Shown: positions 8,976-18,804, numbered from the stretch's first letter. The stretch: DNA of 64,000 nt from Alkalihalobacillus sp. BA299 (GCF_017745675.1 NZ_JAFLJM010000011.1:1-64000), one strand, 5' to 3'. Notes: generated by a model not told the origin, from the letters alone. Numbers and translations are program-made.

Positions 8976-10091
8976 ATGAGAGATCCAAGGATTACAACTT
9001 TAGCCAAAAATCTTATTAATTACTCTGTACGCCTTCAAAAAGGTGAAAAAATATTAATAGAGAATTTCGGGCTACAAAAAGAATTAGTGAACGCCCTTGT
9101 TCAAGAGGCGTACGAAGCAGGTGGTTTGCCTTTCGTTACTTTAAAAGATCATCATGTCGATCGGGCGATCCTAATGAATGCATCAGAAGAACAGCAAGCA
9201 TTAACGGCACAATTTGAAGCAAATGTGATGAAAGAAATGGATGCGTATATCGGCTTACGTGCGGGTGATAACATCTCTGAGTTAAGTGATGTTCCCTCTG
9301 AAAAAATGGCAATACATAGTAAAACCGTTGGCACCAAAGTTCACAGAGAAATACGAGTTCCTAAAACAAAATGGTGTGTACTGCGCTACCCTTCCTCATC
9401 AATGGCACAATTAGCGAATATGAGTACGGAAAGTTTTGAGGATTTTTATTTTGATGTGTGTAATTTAGATTATGGGAAAATGGACAAAGCAATGGATGCA
9501 CTTGTTGATTTAATGAACAGAACGGATAAAGTACAAATTAAAGGTCAAGGAACAGACTTGACCTTCTCCATTAAAGGCATTCCAGCAATTAAATGCGCCG
9601 GCCATATGAATATCCCAGATGGAGAAGTGTATACAGCACCCGTTAAAGACTCAGTAAACGGTACGATTTCATTTAATACACCCTCACCATATCAGAGTTT
9701 TACGTTTGATAACGTCCAGTTTACATTTAAGGGTGGTAAAATTGTTGAAGCATCTTCAAATGACAATGAAAGAATTAACAAAATTCTTGATACAGACGAA
9801 GGCGCTCGCTTTGTTGGAGAGTTCGCCATTGGTGTAAACCCTTATATCCTTCATCCTATGAAGGACATCCTCTTCGACGAAAAGATTGATGGTAGCTTCC
9901 ATTTCACACCAGGGCAATGTTACGATGACGCTTATAATGATAACTATTCTGCGATCCATTGGGACTTAGTCATGATCCAACGCCCTGAATATGGTGGCGG
10001 AGAAATGTACTTTGACGATGTCCTCATCCGTAAAGACGGTCGCTTTGTTATCCCTGAGTTAGAAGCGCTAAATCCAGAAAACCTTAAGTAA
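8976..10091 (+). CDS. ampS: M29-family aminopeptidase (AmpS type)
   Basis: A 371-residue cytosolic metallo-aminopeptidase of the thermophilic aminopeptidase T family, releasing N-terminal residues from peptides using two divalent metal ions. Family features are the N-terminal DPRITTLAKNLINYSVRLQKGE, the central GTDLTFSIKG and NIPDGEVYTAPVKDSVNGTI with its metal-binding Glu, and C-terminal HWDLVMI and EMYFDDVLIRKDGRFV. GGGGG lies nine bases before the ATG. It is transcribed alone and converges on murC. Confidence 0.95.
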   Translation: MRDPRITTLAKNLINYSVRLQKGEKILIENFGLQKELVNALVQEAYEAGGLPFVTLKDHHVDRAILMNASEEQQALTAQFEANVMKEMDAYIGLRAGDNISELSDVPSEKMAIHSKTVGTKVHREIRVPKTKWCVLRYPSSSMAQLANMSTESFEDFYFDVCNLDYGKMDKAMDALVDLMNRTDKVQIKGQGTDLTFSIKGIPAIKCAGHMNIPDGEVYTAPVKDSVNGTISFNTPSPYQSFTFDNVQFTFKGGKIVEASSNDNERINKILDTDEGARFVGEFAIGVNPYILHPMKDILFDEKIDGSFHFTPGQCYDDAYNDNYSAIHWDLVMIQRPEYGGGEMYFDDVLIRKDGRFVIPELEALNPENLK

Positions 10092-10162
10092 CCTTTTTAC
10101 GTATTACTTGCTTTATTAGAAACTGTCTCCAACATTCTTAAATAATTGAAGACAGGTGCAGT

Positions 10163-10208
10163 CAAAAAAGCAGAAGCTGCTGAGGTCCTCCTCGTCTTCT
10201 GCTTTAGT
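10163..10208. terminator. Bidirectional terminator between ampS and murC
   Basis: The stem aagcagaag (10168-10176) pairs with cttctgctt (10196-10204) around a short loop. An A tract on the left and a T tract on the right let it serve both convergent genes. Confidence 0.8.
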
Positions 10209-10215
10209 ACTAGAC

Positions 10216-11514
10216 TTATTTAATTGCCTCTTCATACGCATTTTGAAACTTTTGAATGTCACCAGCACCCATAAATAATAAAACGCCATTTTCGTGCATT
10301 TTGAGCTTTTCAACTTCACTTTCATCGATAACTTCACTATTAGGAATTAATTCCTTTAAGTCATCAATTGTTAAACTTCCTTTGTCTTCACGAGCTGAAC
10401 CGAATATATCACATAAGTAAACTTTATCTGCTTCATTCAAACTATTAGCAAATTCATTTAAAAACGCTTTCGTTCTAGTAAATGTGTGTGGTTGAAAAAT
10501 GGCTACAATTTCTTTTTCTTTATATTTTTGCCTTGATGCATCAATTGTCGCATAAATTTCAGTTGGGTGATGAGCATAATCATCTATCAACACTTGTTCA
10601 TTTATAAATGTTTCGCTAAATCTACGCTTTACACCTTGAAAAGTTGCTAGGTGTTCCTTTAATACTTCAGCTGGTACATTTTCATAATGACATAACGCAA
10701 TCACGGCCAAAGCATTAAGAACATTATGTTTTCCATATCCAGGGATCGTAAAAGTACCGTAGATGTTATTTCTGACAAAAACATCAAATGAAAGCCCTGA
10801 ATCTGTCACTTGCACATTTCTTCCTTGAAAATCATTATGTTCGCCGAAACCATAAAAAACAACCGGTACATTTGCATGAATTTCCTGTAAATATTGATCG
10901 TCACCGCAAGCTACAATCGCCTTATTTACTTGCATAGCCATTTCTTGAAAGGCTGAATACACATCATCAACGTCTTTGAAGTAATCGGGATGATCAAAAT
11001 CAATATTCGTCATAATACAATAATCAGGTGTATAATTTAAAAAATGTCTCCGGTACTCACATGCTTCAAATACAAAATACTTGCTATCTTGGGCTCCCTT
11101 GCCCGTACCGTCACCAATTAAAAAGGAGGTTGGTTGCGCCTCTCCCAAAACATGTGCTAATAGTCCAGTTGTCGACGTTTTACCATGAGCGCCAGTTACA
11201 GCAATGCTCGTAAATTTTTTTATAAATTCTCCTAAAAAAGTGGGGTAGGGATAAACCTCAAGCCCAATTTCCTTAGCTCGTTTAATTTCTACATGATCAT
11301 CTTTATAAGCAGCAGAAGCGATTACAATCTGCCCTTCCTCAATGTTTTCTGCATTAAATGAAAAAATTGGTATACCTTTTTCTTCCAACGGTTTTTGTGT
11401 AAAAAAGACTTTGTCAACATCAGAACCTTGAACAGTATAATTCATATCATGCATGACCTGGGCCAATGCACTCATTCCCGATCCTTTAATTCCAATAAAA
11501 TGGTAAACAGTCAT
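10216..11514 (-). CDS. murC: UDP-N-acetylmuramate--L-alanine ligase
   Basis: MurC adds L-alanine to UDP-MurNAc, the first peptide-stem step of peptidoglycan synthesis, using ATP. The Rossmann N-terminal motif is [17 protein letters not shown] (residues 3-19), the ATP loop is [12 protein letters not shown] (near 107-118), and the Mur-ligase end contains [13 protein letters not shown] and [10 protein letters not shown]. The start is ATG 11514 with GGAGG eight bases before, giving 432 residues; the longer frame to 11562 lacks a ribosome site. In B. subtilis it follows sftA; here a nicotinate phosphoribosyltransferase gene lies between. Confidence 0.97.
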   Translation of the reverse strand: MTVYHFIGIKGSGMSALAQVMHDMNYTVQGSDVDKVFFTQKPLEEKGIPIFSFNAENIEEGQIVIASAAYKDDHVEIKRAKEIGLEVYPYPTFLGEFIKKFTSIAVTGAHGKTSTTGLLAHVLGEAQPTSFLIGDGTGKGAQDSKYFVFEACEYRRHFLNYTPDYCIMTNIDFDHPDYFKDVDDVYSAFQEMAMQVNKAIVACGDDQYLQEIHANVPVVFYGFGEHNDFQGRNVQVTDSGLSFDVFVRNNIYGTFTIPGYGKHNVLNALAVIALCHYENVPAEVLKEHLATFQGVKRRFSETFINEQVLIDDYAHHPTEIYATIDASRQKYKEKEIVAIFQPHTFTRTKAFLNEFANSLNEADKVYLCDIFGSAREDKGSLTIDDLKELIPNSEVIDESEVEKLKMHENGVLLFMGAGDIQKFQNAYEEAIK

Positions 11515-11745
11515 TGACTGGACCTCCAAATAAATGATGATATCTTTTCCATTAAAAAGCACTATTACTACTTATGTATGAAAATTCCACTAAATTGGGG
11601 AATAAATATTTTTAATTAGGATACGTCATACAAAGATTTATTATAACAGAAACAAGCGAATAGAAAAACTATCAAATGAAAGCATCTAAAAAAATAGGTC
11701 TATGACCACATTTTCTCCTACATCAGACAGTATATGCCCACCCTC

Positions 11746-11773
11746 TAAAAAAAGACCCGTCATTTACGACAGG
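11746..11773 (-). terminator. Terminator of the nicotinate phosphoribosyltransferase gene
   Basis: On the minus strand GACCtGTC, a 6-base loop, GACgGGTC and then seven T make a canonical terminator. It lies 110 bp past the gene's stop, with a family C repeat in between. Confidence 0.85.
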
Positions 11774-11778
11774 TCAAT

Positions 11779-11880
11779 TGAAAAGCGGAAGGTGCTTGTT
11801 TAGCTCCGACAAGCAAATGGTCCTCCAGATGAAAAGTCCGTTTTTTGACTTTTATCTGAGGAGTTATTTGACCTCGAGGG
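11779..11880 (+). repeat. Family C repeat (A-related subtype)
   Basis: Begins gaaaagcggaaggtgc, then tagctccgacaagcaaatg, a gtccg/ttttttgacttttatct segment, and tgacctcgagg. The same blocks recur at 36771-36945 and in part at 27011. The rest of the 370-bp murC upstream gap (11563-11745) holds nothing recognised. Confidence 0.85.
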
Positions 11881-11884
11881 TGTA

Positions 11885-12982
11885 TTATTCTACAAGCTCG
11901 AGACGAGGGTTTTCTCTAAATTGTCTCCCCGCTTTGGCCTCACTTTTTCCATTTAGAATTACGTTATCCCCCGTGAAGCCGATATTAATTTTTAATAAAC
12001 TACTTCCAACACCATAAATATCCACTGGGACATTTAAGTCCTCATATTCTGCAATCCGTTTCGCTGTAAATCCACCAGTAGCAATAATTTTCACATGAGT
12101 ATAGCCTTCTTTATCAAGTGCCTTTCGCAGTGCAAAAAGTAGCTCAGGGTTGGCTCCTCGTGGGTCAAATGAACCCATTACTTCAGGATTACGACAAAAA
12201 TACTTATCGACCATCGTACGTGACGTATCGACACGAACCCCTTTTAACTGGTCTCCAAATTCTCTTGCTACTTTTAAAGAGTCTGTAATAACGTCATTAT
12301 TATAATCGACAAGTGACATTAAATCATCTTCGGGAAATGTCTCTTTATAGGCATGGGTTGCAGCGACTACGTCACCTTCAAATAATTGAATAAGTGCATG
12401 CGGCATCGTTCCCATTCCTTTTTTACCCCACCACTCATGCATAGCATGGGTCGCTTGTGCTTTTGAACCTCCAATATAAGCAGCATATCCATCACCAGCT
12501 TGTTGAGTAAAGTGATCATCTCGATCTCCCATGAAGATGACTGGCTTTTGAATCCCGGATTTCCTTGCCGATTTAACGACATTATACACGTTCGTTGCCA
12601 CTGACGTTCTTCGTGCAAAAATCCCATCAATAATTCCCTCTAAATACCCAAAGTTTTGGTATGGTCCTGTAATTGTCAAAACCGTTTCAAATGGTTTGAT
12701 TTTATCGCCATCTTTTAGAGAATGAATTTCTAGGCTATCTGGGTCCTTTGCAAATGTTTTTATCAGTGCAATTACTTCATCAGTTCCACATAGGACTGCA
12801 TTTGTTTTTTGAAAAAATTGCATGGTAACAGTATTGTTTGGTTTATGCTTTTCCACGATTTCACGAGTTTTCAAGAAATATACCGCAGAAAACCAACCTT
12901 CTTTTACACGTTCATCAAATTTGAAGGTTTTGTTTGTCAATCGTTTTATTTTTCCTTGTAACTTAAGTTCGATTTCTTTCAT
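11885..12982 (-). CDS. Nicotinate phosphoribosyltransferase
   Basis: Makes nicotinate mononucleotide from nicotinate and phosphoribosyl pyrophosphate in NAD salvage. The 365-residue protein carries family motifs FFQKTNAVLCG, GYLEGIIDGIFARRTSVATN (start of the catalytic core), FMGDRDDHFTQQAGDGYAAY, GVRVDTSRTMVDKYF and IIATGGFTAKRIAEYE near the phosphate site. It is shorter than the ~490-residue B. subtilis PncB and belongs to a distinct subgroup. The start at 12982 follows AGGAG; the longer frame adds 24 unsupported residues that run toward the 13031 repeat fragment. Monocistronic by its own terminator. Confidence 0.88.
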   Translation of the reverse strand: MKEIELKLQGKIKRLTNKTFKFDERVKEGWFSAVYFLKTREIVEKHKPNNTVTMQFFQKTNAVLCGTDEVIALIKTFAKDPDSLEIHSLKDGDKIKPFETVLTITGPYQNFGYLEGIIDGIFARRTSVATNVYNVVKSARKSGIQKPVIFMGDRDDHFTQQAGDGYAAYIGGSKAQATHAMHEWWGKKGMGTMPHALIQLFEGDVVAATHAYKETFPEDDLMSLVDYNNDVITDSLKVAREFGDQLKGVRVDTSRTMVDKYFCRNPEVMGSFDPRGANPELLFALRKALDKEGYTHVKIIATGGFTAKRIAEYEDLNVPVDIYGVGSSLLKINIGFTGDNVILNGKSEAKAGRQFRENPRLELVE

Positions 12983-13030
12983 ATTAATCTCCTTGGACCT
13001 ATTTCCTGTAAAACACATTTTTAGTTTATG

Positions 13031-13098
13031 CTTCCCTTGATTGGAGGATCTCATCCATACAGGACCGTTTATCTTTTCTTGTCTAGCAGCTTTTGCTT
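13031..13098 (-). repeat. Short family A/C fragment
   Basis: On the minus strand the blocks agaaaagc, gctgctagacaagaaaag, gtatgga and ggatctc-type borders of the family A ends are recognisable without the internal core. It lies between the sftA stop and the phosphoribosyltransferase start. Confidence 0.55.
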
Positions 13099-13137
13099 TT
13101 CTTATAATATATATAACCTTCTGTAAGAAAACAAGAT

Positions 13138-15861
13138 TTACTCGTTTGTAGTCGCTAATATATTCTCTTCGAATTCCGTTACAGACATGAGAATATGGCG
13201 CGGTTTACTTCCCATTGCTTCAGAGACAATTCCTTTTGCCTCCATCATATCAATTAACCTTGCAGCTCTGTTATAACCAACTCGGAAACGTCTTTGTAGA
13301 CTAGAAGCCGAAGCCCCATCTTGCTCAATAACAAAATAGCAAGCTTCTTCAAATAAATCATCTTCTTGTCCATCTATTTCTTGTCCTTTATTTAGATGCT
13401 CATTTTCAATTAAATACTGTGGTTTTCGTTGCTTTTTTACAAATTCAATGACCCTTTCAATTTCCTCATCGGAAACAAATGTACCTTGAACCCGAATAGG
13501 CTTAGCTGTTCCATTTTCATGAAATAGCATATCACCTTTTCCTAGTAGTCGTTCTGCACCATTCATATCAATGATTGTCCGTGAATCGACTTGAGAAGAT
13601 ACTGAAAATGCAATTCGTGTTGGAATGTTCGCTTTAATCAATCCTGTAATAACATCCACAGATGGACGCTGAGTCGCTAATAATAAATGGATGCCACAAG
13701 CTCTTGCTTTTTGAGCAATCCGACAAATCGCCTCTTCTACATCTTGAGGAGAAACCATCATTAAGTCTGCTAACTCATCAATAACGACGACAATGTACGG
13801 AAGGGCTGGTTTTTCTGGATGTTCAGAATATAGATCGTTATACCTTCCTATATCTCGAACTCCTTGCTGAGAGAACAACTCATAACGCCGTTCCATTTCA
13901 GCTACAACCCATTTTAAGGCTGCAGTAGCTTGTTTCGCATCTGTAATCACAGGTGTCACTAAGTGAGGTAATTCGTTATACGGTGCTAACTCTACCATTT
14001 TTGGATCAACTAATAATAGCTTCACTTGATCCGGTGTCGCTTTATATAAAAGACTTATAAGGATCGAATTAATACACACACTTTTACCAGAACCCGTTGC
14101 TCCTGCTACAAGACCATGTGGCATCTTTGCTAAATCGGTCACGATAGGTTGCCCAGAAATATCTAAGCCTAAAGCTACTGTAAGCGGAGAGCCCTTTTGG
14201 AATACTCCACGGCGTAAGATTTCACGTAAAAATACAGGGTCACTCTTCATATTAGGAACTTCTATACCAATCGCATGTTTCCCAGGGATCGGCGCCTCCA
14301 TACGAATATCCTTTGCAGCTAAACACAGTTTTATATCATCGGTTAAGCTAGTAATTTTACTAACTTTTACCCCAGGAGCCGGCTGAATTTCAAATCTGGT
14401 CACCGAAGGGCCTTTTGTGACATGAATGACTTTGGCCGAGACATTAAAATTTTGCAATGTCGATTCTAAAATCTCTCCTTGTTCATTTAACCAAGCTGAA
14501 TCTTCTTCCTCTTGACGTGGTGGTATGTTTAGCATATGGATCGGTGGAAAATAATAACTTACCTTCTCTACATTTGAAGCTTTTCTTTGCTTATCTAGTC
14601 GATCTTGTGGCAGCATGAGCACATTAAATGGAAACGTCTTAGTATTTTTTCTAATAGGTTCTTCTTGCTTTTTATTCATAGGTACCTGTTCACTTTGAGG
14701 TTTTCTAACTTTCTCTTGTTGTATTTGGGTTTTTGAAGGTATTTCTTTATCCACTCCATTAGCCACTTCTTGATGCGGTTGAAAACCTACCTTTTCTTGT
14801 TCTAGGTCTGGTTGCTGTGGAGGTTCTTCGTAGACTTTCTCCGACACCGTTTGGTGCTCTGGCTCTTCGTAGACTTCCTTTGACTCCGGCTGATGCTCGA
14901 GTTCTTCGTAGATTTCCTCTGACTTCGGTTGATGCTCGAGTTCTTCGTAGATTTCCTCTGACTCCGGTTGATGCTCGTGTTCTTCGTAGATTTCCTCTGA
15001 CTCCGGTTGATGCTCGTGTTCTTCGTAGATTTCCTCTGACTCCGGCTGATGCTCTGGCTCTTCGTAGACTTCCTCTGACTCCGGCTGATGCTCGTGTTCT
15101 TCGTAGACTTCCTCTGACTCCGGCTGATGCTCGAGTTCTTCGTAGATTTCCTCCGGTTCCTGCTGCTTCATAAGCTTTTCAATAGCTTCCTCCTGTCCTT
15201 GAGTAAGCTCTGTTTCTCTACTTAAAAATTCATCAGCTAGTTGTTGTCTAGGAAGAAGATTCAGATCTCCATTTTCTTGAGTGTCTAACTCAATCGTTGC
15301 TGCAACCTCATATTCATCATTTGTAATCCCACCTTTTTGGTCAATTTGATAACCACTCAACTCTCCTGACTTTGCCGGTGGCTTGAGAAAGTCTTCTTTG
15401 GAAGAAGTCTCAATTACTTGAAAATCTTCTACTATTGGTGCTACATACTTTTTTTCTCGTTGTTTAAATCCATAGACAGGAGACGGAATGGCCGTCGGCT
15501 TAAATTGACTATTTGTAAACAATTCACGTTTTTTTTCGTTTGAGCTTTTGTCCTCTTCTCTTGAACCTTGATATGTAGAATCAACTCTTGTTTTTTCTAC
15601 TGACTTACTTTGTTTGTCATTCTTTGTTTCATAACCTTTCTTTTTCGACTGAACTACTTCTGGCTCATCTTCTATCACCGGAAAGCGAAATTTCCCTTGT
15701 TTTGGGTACTGATGAACGACTCTCATTTCAGTTGGCCTATCATCGGCTTCTAACCGCCCGTAATGAGAATTTCTTCTGTTTGGTTCCACCGTCGATGTCT
15801 CTTCTTTACCCAAAAACCACTCTTGGATTTTGCGTAACCATTTCGTATGTTTGGAAACCAC
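13138..15861 (-). CDS. sftA: DNA translocase SftA (FtsK/SpoIIIE family)
   Basis: A soluble septum-associated FtsK-type ATPase that clears chromosomal DNA from the closing septum; in B. subtilis SftA (YtpT) lacks membrane helices, as here. The 907 residues comprise a long hydrophilic N-terminal region (1-420) with about eight copies of a 13-residue acidic repeat (EHQPESEEVYEEx, about 235-350), the motor with Walker A GATGSGKS (587-594) and Walker B VVVIDELADLMM, and a C-terminal winged-helix gamma domain (EACYFVIEQDGASASSLQRR) that would read orientation motifs. The start is GTG 15861 after AGGTG. The repeat region is the unusual part. Confidence 0.95.
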   Translation of the reverse strand: MVSKHTKWLRKIQEWFLGKEETSTVEPNRRNSHYGRLEADDRPTEMRVVHQYPKQGKFRFPVIEDEPEVVQSKKKGYETKNDKQSKSVEKTRVDSTYQGSREEDKSSNEKKRELFTNSQFKPTAIPSPVYGFKQREKKYVAPIVEDFQVIETSSKEDFLKPPAKSGELSGYQIDQKGGITNDEYEVAATIELDTQENGDLNLLPRQQLADEFLSRETELTQGQEEAIEKLMKQQEPEEIYEELEHQPESEEVYEEHEHQPESEEVYEEPEHQPESEEIYEEHEHQPESEEIYEEHEHQPESEEIYEELEHQPKSEEIYEELEHQPESKEVYEEPEHQTVSEKVYEEPPQQPDLEQEKVGFQPHQEVANGVDKEIPSKTQIQQEKVRKPQSEQVPMNKKQEEPIRKNTKTFPFNVLMLPQDRLDKQRKASNVEKVSYYFPPIHMLNIPPRQEEEDSAWLNEQGEILESTLQNFNVSAKVIHVTKGPSVTRFEIQPAPGVKVSKITSLTDDIKLCLAAKDIRMEAPIPGKHAIGIEVPNMKSDPVFLREILRRGVFQKGSPLTVALGLDISGQPIVTDLAKMPHGLVAGATGSGKSVCINSILISLLYKATPDQVKLLLVDPKMVELAPYNELPHLVTPVITDAKQATAALKWVVAEMERRYELFSQQGVRDIGRYNDLYSEHPEKPALPYIVVVIDELADLMMVSPQDVEEAICRIAQKARACGIHLLLATQRPSVDVITGLIKANIPTRIAFSVSSQVDSRTIIDMNGAERLLGKGDMLFHENGTAKPIRVQGTFVSDEEIERVIEFVKKQRKPQYLIENEHLNKGQEIDGQEDDLFEEACYFVIEQDGASASSLQRRFRVGYNRAARLIDMMEAKGIVSEAMGSKPRHILMSVTEFEENILATTNE
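14806..15156 (-). repeat. 39-bp tandem coding repeat in sftA
   Basis: The unit encodes a 13-residue block with HQPESEE followed by V/I-YEE. About eight copies are clear; the copy nearest the catalytic domain is degenerate (PPQQPDLEQ). Third-position and Leu/His/Pro differences at one site show copies diverging. Confidence 0.9.
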
Positions 15862-15935
15862 TTTTTCACCTACTTTTTAAAGGGTAGTACTTTTTTGGCA
15901 AAAAATTAATATTTTGCTAGTCTATTCATTTTAAC

Positions 15936-15963
15936 GCAAAAACCACTAGAAATCTCTAGTGGT
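15936..15963 (-). terminator. Terminator downstream of ytpQ
   Basis: The arms accactaga and tctagtggt (about 15941-15962) form a stem followed on the minus strand by TTTTTG. It lies about 40 bp past the ytpQ stop and upstream of sftA. Confidence 0.85.
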
Positions 15964-16003
15964 AGTGAAAGATATTACATTTTTCATATTTTTTAATACA
16001 TTT

Positions 16004-16801
16004 TTAGTGTTTAGGCTTTCGTTGAGCAAGGATAAATGTCGGTTCTAACTCGCCATTTTCATAAATAAAAGGAAGTGCTGTTATCGGATTTCGTCCTTGA
16101 GTGAAAAATTGAAACACCATTTGTCCTAGCACATCATAACCTGTATTATTGATTAGATCAGCAAAAATAAGTACATCTTGATGTGGAACTGCAACAGCTA
16201 GTGTCCCTTTTGCTTTCTGTTTCATACTTTCTAGTAAAGATTCATCTAAAATGCGACTTGCATCATAACCGTCATTTGTATTTAAAAAGTAAAACGTATT
16301 TTCAGCAACTTGATCTTCTTTTAACGGATGAGATAAAGATCGAACATTAAACATGGCGACCTCTCTTATCGTTTTGCGATCATATTGGTTCCGTTCCAAC
16401 ATATCCTCATCAATAAGCGAATAGTAATGTCCCATATCTACGGAGTAAAAAATTCTCGTTTCCGCTGTATGTTCATCAAAAACTAGCTGCTTTCCATCCT
16501 TCGTTTCAATTGGAAAAGAAGTTCCGCGAATTACAGGATAAATGTCTTTTTCTCTTCCATCTAGAGAAATATCACGTTCCATCGCTGTAAGTGTAATTTC
16601 TACATAACGTACCGCTTCTTCTATCGCTTCTTCCTTTACTCTTTCATATTTCGTTAATAGTGGCTTTAACGCTACGTTAGCCCCTTTACGAATTTCTTTG
16701 TTTTCAATGCGAAGGCGATCTTCATCTTTATCATACTTAATTGTCCACTCAGGTCTCTCTAGACGCTTTTCTAGAGTTTCCCTTAGCATATGAAGGTCCA
16801 T
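16004..16801 (-). CDS. ytpQ: YtpQ, DUF1444 protein
   Basis: A 265-residue cytosolic protein of unknown function, conserved next to ytpP in Bacillus. Recognisable features are the N-terminal LRETLEKRLERPEWTIKYD, the stretch VIRGTSFPIETKDGKQLVFDEHTAETRIFYSVDMG, and the C-terminal FADLINNTGYDVLGQMVFQFF. No catalytic motif is evident. AAGGGGG precedes the ATG. It lies 51 bp after ytpP and is likely co-transcribed with it, ending at the terminator at 15936. Confidence 0.9.
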   Translation of the reverse strand: MDLHMLRETLEKRLERPEWTIKYDKDEDRLRIENKEIRKGANVALKPLLTKYERVKEEAIEEAVRYVEITLTAMERDISLDGREKDIYPVIRGTSFPIETKDGKQLVFDEHTAETRIFYSVDMGHYYSLIDEDMLERNQYDRKTIREVAMFNVRSLSHPLKEDQVAENTFYFLNTNDGYDASRILDESLLESMKQKAKGTLAVAVPHQDVLIFADLINNTGYDVLGQMVFQFFTQGRNPITALPFIYENGELEPTFILAQRKPKH

Positions 16802-16852
16802 AAAACGTCCCCCTTACTAATATCATGTATTAAGTATAACATGATATTGACA

Positions 16853-17176
16853 TTAACACTTGTTTAGTGCTTCTGTTAAGAATGTTTTAATTTCTTCTTG
16901 TGTTTTGCGATCTTTACTAACAAACCGATGCACTTCTTGACCATTATGATAGACAATAAAACTCGGAATTCCAAATATATTTAATTCACCACATAAATCG
17001 ATAAATTGATCACGGTTCGCATACACAAAGTTCATTTGAGAGAATTCCGCTTCAACTTCAGGCAAAAACGGCTCAATCACCCGGCAGTCTGGGCACCAAT
17101 CAGCTGAAAACATAACAACTGATATACCCGATTGGATTTCATTGTTAAACATTTCTATTGATTGAATCTCTTTCAT
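16853..17176 (-). CDS. ytpP: Thioredoxin-like protein YtpP
   Basis: A 107-residue thioredoxin-fold protein with a CPDC redox centre (Cys28, Cys31) in FSADWCPDCRVIEPFLPEV, and the cis-proline loop IFGIPSFIVYHNG. Acts as a thiol-disulfide oxidoreductase in the cytosol; its natural partner is not known. AGGAGG precedes the ATG. Probably the first gene of a ytpP-ytpQ unit. Confidence 0.93.
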   Translation of the reverse strand: MKEIQSIEMFNNEIQSGISVVMFSADWCPDCRVIEPFLPEVEAEFSQMNFVYANRDQFIDLCGELNIFGIPSFIVYHNGQEVHRFVSKDRKTQEEIKTFLTEALNKC

Positions 17177-17202
17177 TTTACATTCCTCCTAAATAAATAT
17201 TA

Positions 17203-18228
17203 TTATTGGTCAATTTTCATATCACCAAGTTTGATTAAATTCATTTTCCTAAACCATTCAGATATAACTAAGCTAATGATAGCAGGACCTAATATATGTA
17301 GAAATAATATGATAAAAAAAATATTCCAAGAGAACCCCATTGCTGTAAACGTCATGATTTGTCCAACAAAACCACTCGTTCCCATACCAGCACCCGCTGG
17401 ATTATTGACCATTTGAAAAACAACCGTCGCAAAAGGCGCAAGGCAAATTCCTGCAACTGTAGGCGGAACGAGTATTAATGGATTCCTTACGATATTTGGT
17501 ACTTGTAGCATCGATGTACCAATTCCTAATGCCATGAGTCCAGATACACCGTTTTCGCGGTAACTACTTACAGCAAAACCGACCATTTGTGCAGCACATC
17601 CTACTGTTGCTGCTCCAGCTGCAATTCCTTCTAATTCAAGCATAATCGCAATCGCTGCACTGGAAATAGGTGCAGTTAATGCGAGTCCCATCAGGGTAGC
17701 TACTAAGATTCCCATTAATAACGGTTGCTGCTCTGTTGCCCACATCACAAGACTACCAAATTTAGTCATTCCTGATTGAATGGCTGGACCAATAAAATTA
17801 GCTACAAAGAACCCAACTGCAATTGTCACAAAAGGCGTTACAATAATATCTACCTTTGTTTCCTTTGAAACAAGCTTCCCAATTTCTGTTGAAAGTAATG
17901 CACTTACAAATGCACCTGCAGGACCACCGAGCTGGGCACCTGCTGCACCGCTCACAACAGCAGCAAACAGGACAAGTCGAGGCGCTTTTAAGCCATAAGC
18001 AACCGCAACTCCAATTGCAGGGCCCATCAGCCCCATTGCTAGCCCACCCATTTCAGTTAAAAATATTGGAAAAGCCCCTAACTGAAATCTCCCGAGCTGC
18101 TCACCAACGGTTCGAATAATCAGACCAATAATTAAGGAGGAGAATAGTCCGAGGGCCATATAACTTAAGGCTGTGATCACATAAGTTCTCCAAGATAATT
18201 CGATTCCTTTACGCTTTAGAAATCCCAA
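17203..18228 (-). CDS. PTS-EIIC-like membrane protein (PTS_EIIC_2 family)
   Basis: A 341-residue polytopic membrane protein with about nine hydrophobic helices rich in Gly and Ala. It resembles the stand-alone IIC-type family (PF13303-like), with blocks GGLAMGLMGPAIGVAVAYGL, GGPAGAFVSALLSTEIGKLVSKETKVDI and NNPAGAGMGTSGFVGQI. There is no IIA or IIB domain and no PTS partner gene nearby, so sugar transport is unproven. The start is TTG 18228 after AGGAGG. Confidence 0.75.
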   Translation of the reverse strand: MGFLKRKGIELSWRTYVITALSYMALGLFSSLIIGLIIRTVGEQLGRFQLGAFPIFLTEMGGLAMGLMGPAIGVAVAYGLKAPRLVLFAAVVSGAAGAQLGGPAGAFVSALLSTEIGKLVSKETKVDIIVTPFVTIAVGFFVANFIGPAIQSGMTKFGSLVMWATEQQPLLMGILVATLMGLALTAPISSAAIAIMLELEGIAAGAATVGCAAQMVGFAVSSYRENGVSGLMALGIGTSMLQVPNIVRNPLILVPPTVAGICLAPFATVVFQMVNNPAGAGMGTSGFVGQIMTFTAMGFSWNIFFIILFLHILGPAIISLVISEWFRKMNLIKLGDMKIDQ

Positions 18229-18285
18229 ATTAAATTCCTCCTAATAATAACTTACTTTAAATAGTATTCAAAAGAACCTTTCTTT

Positions 18286-18804
18286 TTAAGATTCGTTTTT
18301 ATACTGAACACTATGTAATATTTCAGTCATAATTTCAGTGCTTTCAGCTAAATCAGCTACAGTTGCAATGGTCGTCATTTTAGCACCGCCTATACCGACA
18401 ATTACCTTATAGGAGCCTTCCTCATTAGGAGAAATGGCTAAATAACCTAGTTTATCCGCTTCTTGAAATTCTTCAAAAATAATAGCATCCTTTTCAAACT
18501 CTTGATCCCTTTTAAGGTGTACATCACTATCCCATGGTTCAATTGGAATAAAAAACATTAAAAAGATTTGATCATTTTTCTCTAATTGGAGATTAAACTC
18601 TATTTCCTCTGTTACTTCCATTCCACTAGGTAAATAAAAATCAACTTGAGCAGCTTCAAAATTCGCCTCAGCTATTTCTTCGGGAGAAAAACTATTAATG
18701 AATATATTCTTAGCTGCTTCTACTGCTTCCTCTTCTGAAACTTGACACCCTGCCATTAGGAGGATATATGATACTATTGTCACTAATAAGATAAATGGCC
18801 TCAC
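18286..18804 (-). CDS. Predicted lipoprotein of unknown function
   Basis: 172 residues from a GTG start at 18804 preceded by AAAGGACGG. The N-terminus RPFILLVTIVSYILLMAGC is a short lipoprotein signal with lipobox LMAGC; the mature protein begins CQVSEEEAVEAAKN. The remainder is acidic with no recognised domain (LPSGMEVTEEIEFNLQLEKND, GSYKVIVGIGGAKMTTI). Extracytoplasmic membrane attachment is inferred from the lipobox. An upstream extension to 18876 has no ribosome site. Confidence 0.7.
   Translation of the reverse strand: MRPFILLVTIVSYILLMAGCQVSEEEAVEAAKNIFINSFSPEEIAEANFEAAQVDFYLPSGMEVTEEIEFNLQLEKNDQIFLMFFIPIEPWDSDVHLKRDQEFEKDAIIFEEFQEADKLGYLAISPNEEGSYKVIVGIGGAKMTTIATVADLAESTEIMTEILHSVQYKNES

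Noticed and set aside
14817..15173. 118-codon plus-strand frame opposite sftA
   Set aside because: It is the antisense reading of the 39-bp coding repeat; the sftA frame is clearly the real one.
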